Below are positions 10,281-18,650 of a DNA stretch of 64,000 nt, piece by piece; the stretch's first letter is position 1, and each line of letters starts with the position of its first letter. The DNA comes from JAUSIF01 sp040901465 (GTDB taxonomy: Bacteria > Pseudomonadota > Alphaproteobacteria > Rhizobiales > Xanthobacteraceae), in the NCBI GenBank assembly GCA_040901465.1, contig JBBDYN010000055.1:1-64000 (forward strand). Direction: 5' to 3'. The notes under the pieces were generated by a model. It saw only the letters and a list, made by a program, of their open reading frames with translations, was not told the DNA's origin and ran no database searches. The translations under genes were made by a program, and so were the position numbers.

Positions 10281-11576
10281 ATGATCGAAGCGATCATGTT
10301 TTTCGCCCTCGGTTTCCTCGCCGCGAGCTTGATAGCGCTCGTGCTGCTGTCGGCCGTCTGGCACCGCGCCGTGCGTCTGACGACGCGGCGCATCGAAGGC
10401 GCGATCCCGGTCTCCATGGCCGAGATCCAGGCCGACAAGGACCAATTGCGTGCCGAGTTCGCCATGTCGACGCGCCGGCTGGAGACGAGCGTCGAGCAAC
10501 TCAAGCTCAAGACCACCGAACAGCTCGCCGAGATCGGCCGCAAGAGCGAGACGATCCGCCTGCTCAAGGCCGAGGTCGAGGAAAAGTCCGCCTCCGTCAC
10601 CGCGCTCGAGGCGCAGGAACGCACGCTTCGCGACCGGTTGCGCAGCACCGAGGAAGAGCTCTCCGTCAAGGCGAAGAACTTGCACGAAGCCGAGTCGGAA
10701 CTCGCATCGAAGTCGAATCAGATCGCGCAGCTCACGCGCTCGCTCGGCGACACGACCTCCGAAGCCGAAAGCAATCGCGTCGAGATCATTGCTCTGGAGA
10801 CCCAATGCACGGCGCTGAAGGGTCGGATCGGCGACCTCGAGCGCGAAGTCGCAGTGACTGAGGAACGCCTCGCGGAGGAGCGCGGCCAGGCGGAGCGGAC
10901 CTCGCGCACGCTCACCGACGAGCGCGAGAAGATCTCGGTCCTCAACCGGCGCCTTGCGGAGCTGGAAAATCGTCTTGCCGAGGGCAAGGCCGAGGCCGAG
11001 GGGCTCTCGCGCACCGTCGCAAGCCTCGAGGCGGAATCGCGCCGACAGGCCGAGCTCTCCGCCAAGCGCGAGAAGGAATTGACCGCAATGATCGCCGAGC
11101 GCGACCAAGCGCTAAAAATTGCGCGCACGGATCTCGAGAACAGCAAGTCCGAAACGATGTCGCTGCACCGCGAGATCGACGAGGCGGCGCGTTCCTATGC
11201 CGCGACGATCGAGCACCTGAAGTCGGAGAAATCGATGCTCGAGGGCGGCCTCGCGCAATTGCGCGGCGACCGCGACCGCTTCCAGCACGAAGTCGTGGCG
11301 CTGAAGCAGGAAGCCGAAATGGCCTGGTCGAACGAGCGGGTCGAGAACGCACTCCTGCGCGAGCGCATCAATGACGTCGCCGCAGAGGTCGCCCGGCTCG
11401 CAGCCAATCTGGAAGGCGCCGACTCTCCGATCGAGCGGATCATCAGCGAAGCGCCGACCACGGCCCCGCGGCAGAACGGACCCGCGCGCGGTGCTCCGGA
11501 ACAGGCGAACGACGACCGTCCGCTGTCGCTCGCGGAGCGCATCCGTGCGCTACAGGTTCGCTCCGGCCGGCGCTGA
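10281..11576 (+). CDS. Membrane-anchored long coiled-coil protein, function unknown
   Basis: This 431-residue protein has one N-terminal membrane segment (about 5-27). A very long Glu/Lys/Arg/Leu-rich coiled coil spans roughly 45-385, and a short Pro/Gly-poor acidic linker and a basic LAERIRALQ-type tail end it. I see no enzymatic motif. The layout suggests a cytoplasmic rod tethered to the inner membrane, for example a scaffold or a cell-shape or division factor, but this is inference. Such proteins are conserved in Bradyrhizobium relatives as hypothetical proteins. It is downstream of eipA on the same strand but separated by 154 bases, so it probably has its own promoter. Confidence 0.7.
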   Translation: MIEAIMFFALGFLAASLIALVLLSAVWHRAVRLTTRRIEGAIPVSMAEIQADKDQLRAEFAMSTRRLETSVEQLKLKTTEQLAEIGRKSETIRLLKAEVEEKSASVTALEAQERTLRDRLRSTEEELSVKAKNLHEAESELASKSNQIAQLTRSLGDTTSEAESNRVEIIALETQCTALKGRIGDLEREVAVTEERLAEERGQAERTSRTLTDEREKISVLNRRLAELENRLAEGKAEAEGLSRTVASLEAESRRQAELSAKREKELTAMIAERDQALKIARTDLENSKSETMSLHREIDEAARSYAATIEHLKSEKSMLEGGLAQLRGDRDRFQHEVVALKQEAEMAWSNERVENALLRERINDVAAEVARLAANLEGADSPIERIISEAPTTAPRQNGPARGAPEQANDDRPLSLAERIRALQVRSGRR

Positions 11577-11616
11577 ATTCCGAATTCTGTCCGCAGCCCG
11601 TTGTCTGTTTCGCGAG

Positions 11617-11850
11617 CTACTTGCGCTGCAGGTAGGCCGGATTCATGTAACAAAAATCGGCCGGCTTGGTCTTGCTGGCCCAGCATTGCATGAGCGTGTT
11701 GTAGCGGCACAGCGTCGTGCCGCCGCCGCCGCGGCCGCCGCCGGTCTCCTGCAGGCAATAGCGATAGGTCGGCGCATTCTGCGCAAATGCCTGCGAGTGA
11801 AGCGCGATCGCAGTCGCGATCACCGCGCCGGTCAAGATCAATGCCTTCAT
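11617..11850 (-). CDS. DUF3551 small secreted Cys protein, copy 1
   Basis: This 77-residue protein has a signal peptide (about 1-23, AFAQ). The mature domain has four conserved cysteines in the pattern YRYCLQ, LCRYNT, QCWAS, ADFCYMNPAY. This matches the DUF3551 family of small periplasmic proteins common in Bradyrhizobium and relatives, whose function is unknown. A paralogue with the same Cys pattern lies about 110 bases upstream on the same strand, so this is a tandem duplication. Confidence 0.8.
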   Translation of the reverse strand: MKALILTGAVIATAIALHSQAFAQNAPTYRYCLQETGGGRGGGGTTLCRYNTLMQCWASKTKPADFCYMNPAYLQRK

Positions 11851-11959
11851 GGTTCGCTTCCTCTGCTCCGTCGGTAAGGACCCGATCTCTCAATCGCCCG
11901 AACGATTCTTGTCAAAATAACGCCACGCCAAAGCTGCCGCGAATATCGCGCCCGCAGGC

Positions 11960-12193
11960 TTACCTGCGCGGCTGCGGGTACGCGGGGTTCGGGTAGCAAA
12001 AATCGGCGGACCCGTTCCTGCTCGCCGCGCATTGCGCGAGCGTGTCGAAGCGGCACCACGTCATGCTATTCCCGTCGCGTCCGCCCGATTCCTGCAGGCA
12101 GTAGCGATAGATGGGCGCGCCTTGCGCAACGGCCTGTGCGTGAAATCCGCTTACACTCGCGATTACCGCACCGGTCAATATCAGCGTTTTCAT
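11960..12193 (-). CDS. DUF3551 small secreted Cys protein, copy 2
   Basis: This is a second 77-residue DUF3551 protein with the same plan: signal peptide (AVAQ), then YRYCLQ, WCRFDT, QCAAS, ADFCYPNPAY, so all four cysteines are kept. The start was set at 12193 rather than 12202 because an AGAGG ribosome site is spaced correctly for the second ATG. It is 109 bases upstream of its paralogue and shares most of its sequence. Its function is unknown; the cysteines suggest disulfide-stabilised periplasmic folds. Confidence 0.78.
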   Translation of the reverse strand: MKTLILTGAVIASVSGFHAQAVAQGAPIYRYCLQESGGRDGNSMTWCRFDTLAQCAASRNGSADFCYPNPAYPQPRR

Positions 12194-12276
12194 GGTCCAC
12201 ATCCTCTACTCCGTCGGTCGACTCCAATCACCCCGGACAATTGCGTCAAGTTAGCGCCGCGCCCGTAGTGCAGCAA

Positions 12277-12352
12277 TGGCGCTCCCTAGGGGACTCGAAC
12301 CCCTGTTTTCGCCGTGAGAGGGCGACGTCCTGGGCCGCTAGACGAAGGGAGC
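12277..12352 (-). tRNA. tRNA-Glu (anticodon CTC)
   Basis: The minus strand reads as a complete 76-nt cloverleaf. The acceptor stem is GCTCCCT/AGGGAGC with an encoded CCA end. The anticodon stem is TCGCC/GGCGA around the loop CTCTCAC, which gives anticodon CUC. The T arm carries the GTTCGAGTC loop. The sequence closely matches alphaproteobacterial tRNA-Glu. It lies between the DUF3551 pair and a small membrane protein gene. Confidence 0.95.
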
Positions 12353-12412
12353 GTCCGGCCTCGACGATTTAGGCTTAGCGCCTCGCATCCGCACCATCAA
12401 GCCTCGAGGGCC

Positions 12413-12754
12413 TCAGGGCGTCTGCTCGAAAATGAGCCGCCCGCGCGGCTGCAGCGTGCCGAGATCGAACAGGCGCACCTCGGTCACGCCCTGGACCTCG
12501 ATCGTGACCACGAGCTTGCCGTCGGAGACTGCGCTCGAAATCACCCGCGCCCCCTTGGGAAGTCGCACGTTCGCCTCGGCGGGCGCGGTCTCCTGCGAAA
12601 CCGTGGATAGGCGGTAGCCGATCACGCCGAACACCACGATAAAGCCGCCAATCATAATAAGACTGGAAAACACCATCAGCCGGCGGAGACGTCGCACGAC
12701 GTCCGTTTGTGCCGGGTCGAGGGGTTTTTCGTCGCGATGAAGTGATTGGGTCAT
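12413..12754 (-). CDS. Small single-span membrane protein, function unknown
   Basis: This 113-residue protein has a charged N-terminus and one membrane segment at about 30-52 (VFSSLIMIGGFIVVFGVIGY). A periplasmic-type region follows, with short beta strands (GARVISSAVSDGKLVVTIEV) and an ending LFDLGTLQPRG. Similar small proteins (DUF6476-like) are common in Rhizobiales beside rluA-type genes, but I cannot name the family for certain. The start at 12754 was chosen at the ATG before the charged segment; the upstream frame overlaps the divergent gene. It overlaps the divergent pseudouridine synthase start by a few bases. Confidence 0.6.
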   Translation of the reverse strand: MTQSLHRDEKPLDPAQTDVVRRLRRLMVFSSLIMIGGFIVVFGVIGYRLSTVSQETAPAEANVRLPKGARVISSAVSDGKLVVTIEVQGVTEVRLFDLGTLQPRGRLIFEQTP

Positions 12755-13771
12755 CGATTGAGCAAGAAGCCGGGCAAGGCGGGGGACGAAGTCGTCAAGG
12801 CAGTTGCGGGCGAGGGAGACGCGGGCACTCGGCTCGATCGCTTCCTTGCGGCGCACGCACGTGACTTCAGCCGCTCGCGCCTGAAGCAACTGCTCCTCAA
12901 GGGTGAAGTCCGCGTCGGTGCGCGGACGATAAAAGACCCGGCATACCGGGTCAAATCAGGCGACGCGGTGCAGCTGCATGTGCCGCCGGCGAAGCCTGCC
13001 AAGCCCGCGCCGCAGAAAATTCCGCTCAATATCGTCTATGAAGACGAACAGGTCATCGTCATCGACAAGCCCGCTGGCCTCGTCGTGCATCCGGCCGCGG
13101 GCAATGAAGACGGCACGCTCGTCAACGCGCTGATCGCGCATTGCGGTACGAGCCTCTCCGGCATTGGCGGCGAGAAGCGCCCCGGCATCGTGCATCGCCT
13201 CGACAAGGACACGAGCGGTTTGCTGGTCGTCGCCAAGACCGACAAGGCGCACCGTAAACTCAGCGAGCAGTTCGCCGATCACGGCCGCACCGGCCCGCTC
13301 GTGCGCGGCTATCTCGCGCTGGTCTGGGACGTGCCCGAGCCGCGCCGCGGCGTGATCAATGCGCCGATCGGTCGCGATCCGCGATCGCGCGAGCGCATGG
13401 CCGTGCTGCCGGGGGGACGCCGCGCGGTGACGCGCTACGAATTGCGCGAGCGCTTCGCGGCTGAGAACGGCCTGCCGGTCGCGAGCCTCGTCGAGTGCCG
13501 GCTCGAGACCGGCCGCACCCATCAGATCCGGGTCCACCTGACGCGGATCGGGCACCCGCTGCTCGGCGATCAGGTCTATGGCGCCGGCTACCGCTCCAAG
13601 GCCTCGCAGATGCCTCCAGACGCTCGCCGGTTGATGGCGCGCTTCCGCCGCCAAGCGCTGCACGCATATCTGCTAGGCTTCGCGCACCCGACGACCGGCA
13701 AGCCTTTAAGGTTCGAAAGCCCGCTTCCCGCAGACATTTCCCGGATGATGGACGCGCTCAAATCCCCGTGA
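12746..13771 (+). CDS. rluD: RluA-family 23S rRNA pseudouridine synthase
   Basis: The enzyme converts uridines in 23S rRNA to pseudouridine. The protein of about 341 residues has an N-terminal S4 RNA-binding domain (about 28-85) and a catalytic domain with the HRLDKDTSGL motif, where the aspartate (D153 in this numbering) is the nucleophile. The late RTHQIRVHL motif is also present. RluD-type enzymes have the S4 domain plus this catalytic core, so rluD is the likeliest name, but RluC is similar. No ATG fits the N-terminus; the start must be a TTG at 12746 or 12758. A run of six T after a weak CCCG/CGGG hairpin follows the stop. Confidence 0.85.
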   Translation: MGHRLSKKPGKAGDEVVKAVAGEGDAGTRLDRFLAAHARDFSRSRLKQLLLKGEVRVGARTIKDPAYRVKSGDAVQLHVPPAKPAKPAPQKIPLNIVYEDEQVIVIDKPAGLVVHPAAGNEDGTLVNALIAHCGTSLSGIGGEKRPGIVHRLDKDTSGLLVVAKTDKAHRKLSEQFADHGRTGPLVRGYLALVWDVPEPRRGVINAPIGRDPRSRERMAVLPGGRRAVTRYELRERFAAENGLPVASLVECRLETGRTHQIRVHLTRIGHPLLGDQVYGAGYRSKASQMPPDARRLMARFRRQALHAYLLGFAHPTTGKPLRFESPLPADISRMMDALKSP

Positions 13772-13880
13772 ACGGGTAGCCTTTTTTGCAGCGCAGCGAA
13801 TTCCTATATATCTCGGTCGCAGTCGGCTGTTTGCGGCTGCCCGGCTTGCCGAAATCGGGAGCCTGAAAGGAAGGTACTTA

Positions 13881-14798
13881 ATGGCCCGTCGCACATCTTT
13901 GCCGGCCTTCACCGCCGAAGGCGGCCTCTCCCACTACCTCGAGGAGATTCGGCGGTTCCCGATGCTGGAACCGCAGGAGGAATTCATGCTCGCCAAGTCC
14001 TGGCGCGAGCACGGCGACCGCGACGCCGCTCACAAGCTCGTCACCAGTCACCTGCGTCTCGTCGCCAAGATCGCGATGGGCTACCGCGGCTATGGCCTGC
14101 CGATCGGCGAGGTGATCTCCGAAGGCAATGTCGGTCTCATGCAAGCGGTGAAGCGCTTCGATCCCGACAAGGGCTTCCGCCTCGCGACCTACGCCATGTG
14201 GTGGATCCGCGCGGCAATTCAAGAATACATCCTGCGCTCGTGGAGCCTCGTGAAGATGGGCACGACGGCGGCGCAGAAGCGTCTGTTCTTTAACCTGCGC
14301 AAGGCGAAAAGCCGCATCTCCGCGTTGGAAGAGGGCGACCTCAAGCCGGATCAGGTGAAGCAGATCGCGACCCGCCTCGGTGTCACTGAGAAGGAAGTGA
14401 TCGACATGAACCGGCGCCTCGCCGGCGACGCGTCGCTCAATGCGCCGATCCGTCAGGACGCGGAGTCCGGCGAGTGGCAAGATTGGCTTGCCGACGACCA
14501 CAACGATCAGGAGACTGTACTCGCTGAGACCGAGGAGCTCGACAACCGGCGCGAGGCGCTGAAGTCGGCGCTCTCCGTGCTCAACGACCGCGAGCGGCGC
14601 ATTTTCGAAGCGCGCCGTCTCGCCGACGAGCCAATCACACTTGAAGAATTGGCGGCCGAGTTTGGCGTCTCACGCGAACGCGTCCGCCAGATCGAGGTGC
14701 GCGCGTTCGAAAAGGTGCAGCACGCGGTGATGAGCCGCATCAACGAGATGGAAACCCCGAAGGCGCTTTCCGCAGACAAGGCGCTGCCGGCGAACTAA
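13881..14798 (+). CDS. rpoH: Heat-shock sigma factor RpoH (sigma-32)
   Basis: This 305-residue sigma-70 family factor has region 2 at about 50-120 (core-binding and -10 recognition, including the FRLATYAMWWIR segment). The RpoH-specific box QKRLFFNLR lies at 132-140. Region 4 near the C-terminus has the SRERVRQIEVRAFEKVQ recognition helix. The QKRLFFNLR box distinguishes it from RpoD. It has a good GGAAGG ribosome site. Alphaproteobacteria often carry more than one RpoH. The stop is only six bases from the convergent gene. Confidence 0.93.
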   Translation: MARRTSLPAFTAEGGLSHYLEEIRRFPMLEPQEEFMLAKSWREHGDRDAAHKLVTSHLRLVAKIAMGYRGYGLPIGEVISEGNVGLMQAVKRFDPDKGFRLATYAMWWIRAAIQEYILRSWSLVKMGTTAAQKRLFFNLRKAKSRISALEEGDLKPDQVKQIATRLGVTEKEVIDMNRRLAGDASLNAPIRQDAESGEWQDWLADDHNDQETVLAETEELDNRREALKSALSVLNDRERRIFEARRLADEPITLEELAAEFGVSRERVRQIEVRAFEKVQHAVMSRINEMETPKALSADKALPAN

Positions 14799-14804
14799 GT
14801 CCGC

Positions 14805-16211
14805 TCAGCCGCCCCAGGCGGCGACTGCTTCGTTCACCGCGCGCTCGCCGGGCGTGCCCTTCTCGATCACGAGCACCGCACGGCGGCCGTTGTTGTAGAC
14901 GAACGGCACGTCGAGCCAGCCGCGTTCCCGCAATAGGCTCAAGTTCTGCTCGCGATCGGCGTCGATCGCGGACAGGCCGACCAGGAAGAAGCCCGGCATC
15001 ACGCGGACGACCAGGCCCACGAGCGGCGCGCCCTGTGCCGTCTCGGTGGTCTTGGCGCGGATGCCCGGCAAATTCGCGACGCCGCCGAACGGATCGCCCG
15101 GCGTCGCGAACTGCACTTCGATCGTGTGGCTCGCGGGCAGCGTCTGATCCGGATTGCGCCGGATCGTCATCGTCACCGCCATCTTGCGGTCCGGCACTTC
15201 CACTTCGACGCGCAGGCCGAGCTCGGGCGGACGGCCCGGCCCGGGATTGACCGTCTCGGTTTTCCACACGGCAGTCCCGACGAAGGTCTGAAGTTGCTGC
15301 GCAGTCGCGCCCGGATTTTCCTCGTAGAGCACCGCGCGCTGAGCGACCGCGGCGGCCGGCGCGGTCGCGCCGCCCGGTTGCGCGGGCGCGCGGGCTTCCG
15401 TCTGCGGACTGGGTGTCACTCGATCAGAGACTTTCGGTCCTTCGCCCGACTGAGCCGCCGTCCGCGTCGGTGCCGAGCCGAGGCCGAACGAGGCAAGGAT
15501 GCGGTCGCGATGCACGTATCCGATCAGGATCGCGACCGCGAGCAACGCGCCCACGATGCCGCCGACGACGAGCTTCGCCTTCAGCGCCTTGCGCGCGTCG
15601 GCCTTGGCAAAATCGATGTTGCGCGCCTTCGGCGACCGCTGCAGCGGCTCGCTGAGTGCGTCGATCGGCTTCTCTTGTGCGCCCGGCCGCCCACGGCCAT
15701 CGGGCGCTTGCTCAGTCGCCGTTTCCAATTGATAGGCGGCCTGCGGTGCATCGCCGAATACGTCGCGCGCCGAACGCGCGGCTTCCGCGGTGGCCGCGCC
15801 AAGTTGCTTTGCGTCCGCGACTGCTTCGCGCACGACCTTCGAACCGCTCGCAGGCTCTGGCGCACGCTCGCGCGCCGCCGCTGCCGGCGGACGCGGCGAG
15901 GGGGCGGCTGGCGCTGCTCCGCTGGGAGCGGCCGGTGCGCGCGGTCCGGACGGTGGAGGAGCGGCGGCGGGCTTAGCCGACGCTTGCGCCGCCATGGGCT
16001 CGCCCTTCGCCGATTGCATCTCGGCGCGCCGAATCGCCTCCTCAAGCGCGAGCCGCTCCCGCGTGATCTCGGACTCGGCGAGCGGCGGGTTCATGGACCG
16101 CAGCTGATTCACCAGCGCCTGCCGCGCCCGGTCATAGACGGCCCGGCGGCCGTCGGGACTCTTATCGAGGCTCGAAACCGCGCGGGACAGTAGGGGCAGG
16201 TAGTCGGTCAT
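14805..16211 (-). CDS. Pro/Ala-rich single-span membrane protein, function unknown
   Basis: This 468-residue protein starts with a short conserved segment (MTDYLPLLSRAVSSLDKS, then helices ending at about 70). A Pro/Ala-rich disordered region runs from about 75 to 200, and one membrane segment follows at about 214-235. The periplasmic C-terminal domain (about 290-468) is made of beta strands and ends GERAVNEAVAAWGG. No enzymatic motif is visible. The plan suggests an envelope protein with a cytoplasmic disordered arm. Similar hypothetical proteins occur in Bradyrhizobium and relatives. It is convergent with rpoH. Confidence 0.6.
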   Translation of the reverse strand: MTDYLPLLSRAVSSLDKSPDGRRAVYDRARQALVNQLRSMNPPLAESEITRERLALEEAIRRAEMQSAKGEPMAAQASAKPAAAPPPSGPRAPAAPSGAAPAAPSPRPPAAAARERAPEPASGSKVVREAVADAKQLGAATAEAARSARDVFGDAPQAAYQLETATEQAPDGRGRPGAQEKPIDALSEPLQRSPKARNIDFAKADARKALKAKLVVGGIVGALLAVAILIGYVHRDRILASFGLGSAPTRTAAQSGEGPKVSDRVTPSPQTEARAPAQPGGATAPAAAVAQRAVLYEENPGATAQQLQTFVGTAVWKTETVNPGPGRPPELGLRVEVEVPDRKMAVTMTIRRNPDQTLPASHTIEVQFATPGDPFGGVANLPGIRAKTTETAQGAPLVGLVVRVMPGFFLVGLSAIDADREQNLSLLRERGWLDVPFVYNNGRRAVLVIEKGTPGERAVNEAVAAWGG

Positions 16212-16250
16212 CGATTTGCGTTTCCGAATCCGTAGCTTGCTCTGGCTAGA

Positions 16251-17540
16251 TCACGTTTGAAACGGATTTTGGACCAGAATTGTGTCGTCGCGCTCCGGAC
16301 TTGTCGACAATAGAGCCACGGGGCAATCGATCAGTTCCTCGATGCGGCGCACATATTTGACCGCTTCTGCCGGCAAATCGGCCCAGGAACGGGCTCCGCG
16401 CGTCGACTCGCCCCATCCTTCAATTGTCTCATAGACCGGTTCGAGTCGGGCCTGAGCGGCCTCTCCAGCCGGCAAATAGTCGATCTCTTGCCCATCGAGC
16501 CGGTAGCGCACGCAAACCCGAATCGGATCGAAACCATCGAGCACGTCGAGCTTCGTGAGCGCGATCCCGTTGATTCCGCCGGTTCGCACGGTCTGCCGCA
16601 CCAGCACCGAATCGAACCAGCCGCAGCGCCGCGCCCGGCCCGTCACCGTGCCGAACTCCTTGCCGCGCTCGCCGATCCGCTTGCCGATCTCGTCCTCGAG
16701 TTCTGTCGGAAACGGCCCCTCGCCCACGCGCGTCGTGTACGCCTTAGTGATGCCGAGCACGTAGCCGACGGCGCCCGGACCGAGACCCGAACCGGTCGCC
16801 GCTTGTCCCGCCACCGTGTTCGAAGAGGTCACGTAAGGATAAGTGCCGTGATCCACGTCAAGCAACGCGCCTTGCGCTCCTTCAAATAGAATCCGGTCGC
16901 CCTGCCGGCGGCGATCGTCGAGTAGCGCCCATGTGCGATCCATGTACGGCAGCACTTTGTCGGCAACGGCGAGCAAATCCTTGCGCATTGCGTTCGTCTT
17001 CACTTCCGCCAAGCCGAGGCCGCGGCGCAACGCATTGTGGTGGGCGAGCAGGCGTTCGAGCTTGTCGTCGAGATGATCGGGCTCGGCGAAATCCACCAAT
17101 CGGATCGCACGTCGCCCCACTTTGTCCTCGTATGCGGGCCCGATGCCGCGGCCCGTTGTCCCGATGCGCTTATGCGCCGCGCTCTCGCGCGCGACATCGA
17201 GTTCACGATGCAGCGGCAGGATCAGCGCGCAATTATCGGCCACGCGCAGGTTGGCGGGCGTGACCTTCACGCCCTGCCCGGCGAGCCGCTCGATTTCTTC
17301 GATGAGCGCGCCGGGGTCGAGCACGACCCCGTTGCCGATCACGGCAAGCTTGCCCGGCCGCACGACGCCGGAAGGCAGCAGCGACAGTTTATACGTAACC
17401 CCGTCGATCACGAGCGTGTGGCCGGCGTTGTGACCGCCCTGAAACCGGACAACCACGTCGGCCTGTTCGCTCAACCAATCGACGATCTTGCCTTTACCTT
17501 CGTCGCCCCACTGGGCCCCGACGACGACGACGTTCGGCAC
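16251..17540 (-). CDS. purA: Adenylosuccinate synthetase PurA
   Basis: PurA joins IMP and aspartate using GTP, the first committed step to AMP. The protein of about 429 residues (family about 430) shows the N-terminal P-loop GDEGKGK at 12-18, the QGGHNAGH motif, and the GTTGRGIGPAYEDK motif with the substrate-binding residues. The start is set at the GTG at 17540: it is preceded by GGAG at proper spacing and gives the family N-terminus (VPNVVVVGAQWGDEGKGK). An ATG nine codons upstream would add residues not seen in the family. It stands alone. Confidence 0.95.
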   Translation of the reverse strand: MPNVVVVGAQWGDEGKGKIVDWLSEQADVVVRFQGGHNAGHTLVIDGVTYKLSLLPSGVVRPGKLAVIGNGVVLDPGALIEEIERLAGQGVKVTPANLRVADNCALILPLHRELDVARESAAHKRIGTTGRGIGPAYEDKVGRRAIRLVDFAEPDHLDDKLERLLAHHNALRRGLGLAEVKTNAMRKDLLAVADKVLPYMDRTWALLDDRRRQGDRILFEGAQGALLDVDHGTYPYVTSSNTVAGQAATGSGLGPGAVGYVLGITKAYTTRVGEGPFPTELEDEIGKRIGERGKEFGTVTGRARRCGWFDSVLVRQTVRTGGINGIALTKLDVLDGFDPIRVCVRYRLDGQEIDYLPAGEAAQARLEPVYETIEGWGESTRGARSWADLPAEAVKYVRRIEELIDCPVALLSTSPERDDTILVQNPFQT

Positions 17541-17661
17541 CTCGATCACTCCCCGGTACCCGGGCACAAAAAATTTACCGCATACAGTCGAAGCCCCGGC
17601 ACAACCGGGCCGGGGCTAGGTTTCTGGTACCGGATCGGGGCCAAGGTGGCAAGGCGCGCGC

Positions 17662-18624
17662 ATGCCACCCATGTTCCAAAGTCGGACTTTGCCTCTTGCA
17701 CCTCATGCCGATCAACCCAATCTGCACGCCATGACCGCCGTCACGGCGCCTGCCCCCGCCAAGTCTTCGCAATCGATCCTGCCCGCGGCCACTACCATCG
17801 GCACCGTCACCTTGCGCGTTGCCGACGCGGAGCGTTCGCTTCGCTGGTATCGCGACATGATGGGCCTGCAATTGATCGAGCGCAGCCCGGGGCGGCTCGT
17901 GCTCGGCGGGGGCGGTCAGCCGTTCCTCATTCTGGAAGTCCGGCCCGGCGCGGCCCCGCGCGACGAGAACACGACCGGCCTCTACCACGTGGCGATTCTC
18001 GTGCCCGACCGGCCGACGCTCGGCGGCGTGCTCGCGCGCATCGCGGCGGCGGGCGTACGTCTCGGCGCCTCGGACCATCTCGTCAGCGAAGCGCTCTATA
18101 TCTGGGACCCGGACAATAACGGCCTGGAAATCTATCGCGACCGCCCGCGCAACGAGTGGCAATGGGACGGCCGCGAGGTTCGCATGGCCACCGACCCGCT
18201 CGATCTGCGCAATCTTGGACAAGAAGGGATTGCCGCCGGCAAGGAGCGCGAGCCCATGCCCGCGGGTACGCGCATCGGCCATGTTCATTTGCAAGTTGGC
18301 GATATCGAGAAGGCGGGCAGTTTCTATTGCGACGTGCTGGGCTTCGCGAAGATGGCGGGCCGACACGGTGCGTTGTTCGTTTCCGCCGGCGGCTATCATC
18401 ATCACATTGGCATGAACATCTGGCACAGTCGGAATGCACTGCCACCCGCGGAGAACGCGGCCGGTCTCGTGATCTTCGAGGTCGTGGTGCCCGATCGCGC
18501 GGCACTCGCCGCGACGAAGGCCCGCTTGGAAGCGGCCGGCTTCGAGACGAAGCAGGACGGCGACGGCTTCCAGTTCCGCGATCCTTGGCAGATCGCCGTG
18601 CGCGTCATTCCCGCGCGCAATTGA
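17662..18624 (+). CDS. VOC-superfamily dioxygenase/glyoxalase with two modules
   Basis: This 320-residue protein has two tandem vicinal-oxygen-chelate modules. The first (about 45-165) opens GTVTLRVADAERSLRWYRD and has TGLYHVAILVPD. The second (about 205-320) opens GHVHLQVGDIEKAGSFYCDVL and has HHHIGMNIWHS and GLVIFEVVVPD. The histidines and the final glutamate are plausible metal ligands. The layout resembles CatE-type catechol 2,3-dioxygenases, but the substrate cannot be told from sequence. An internal ATG at 17731 is an alternative start. The next gene begins 26 bases downstream on the same strand. Confidence 0.72.
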   Translation: MPPMFQSRTLPLAPHADQPNLHAMTAVTAPAPAKSSQSILPAATTIGTVTLRVADAERSLRWYRDMMGLQLIERSPGRLVLGGGGQPFLILEVRPGAAPRDENTTGLYHVAILVPDRPTLGGVLARIAAAGVRLGASDHLVSEALYIWDPDNNGLEIYRDRPRNEWQWDGREVRMATDPLDLRNLGQEGIAAGKEREPMPAGTRIGHVHLQVGDIEKAGSFYCDVLGFAKMAGRHGALFVSAGGYHHHIGMNIWHSRNALPPAENAAGLVIFEVVVPDRAALAATKARLEAAGFETKQDGDGFQFRDPWQIAVRVIPARN

Positions 18625-18650
18625 CCCCTCGCCTTTCCCCGCTGGGGCAA

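Noticed and set aside
13772..13880. RNA thermometer in the rpoH leader
   Set aside because: The leader has short GC pairings but no clear sequestering of the GGAAGG site.
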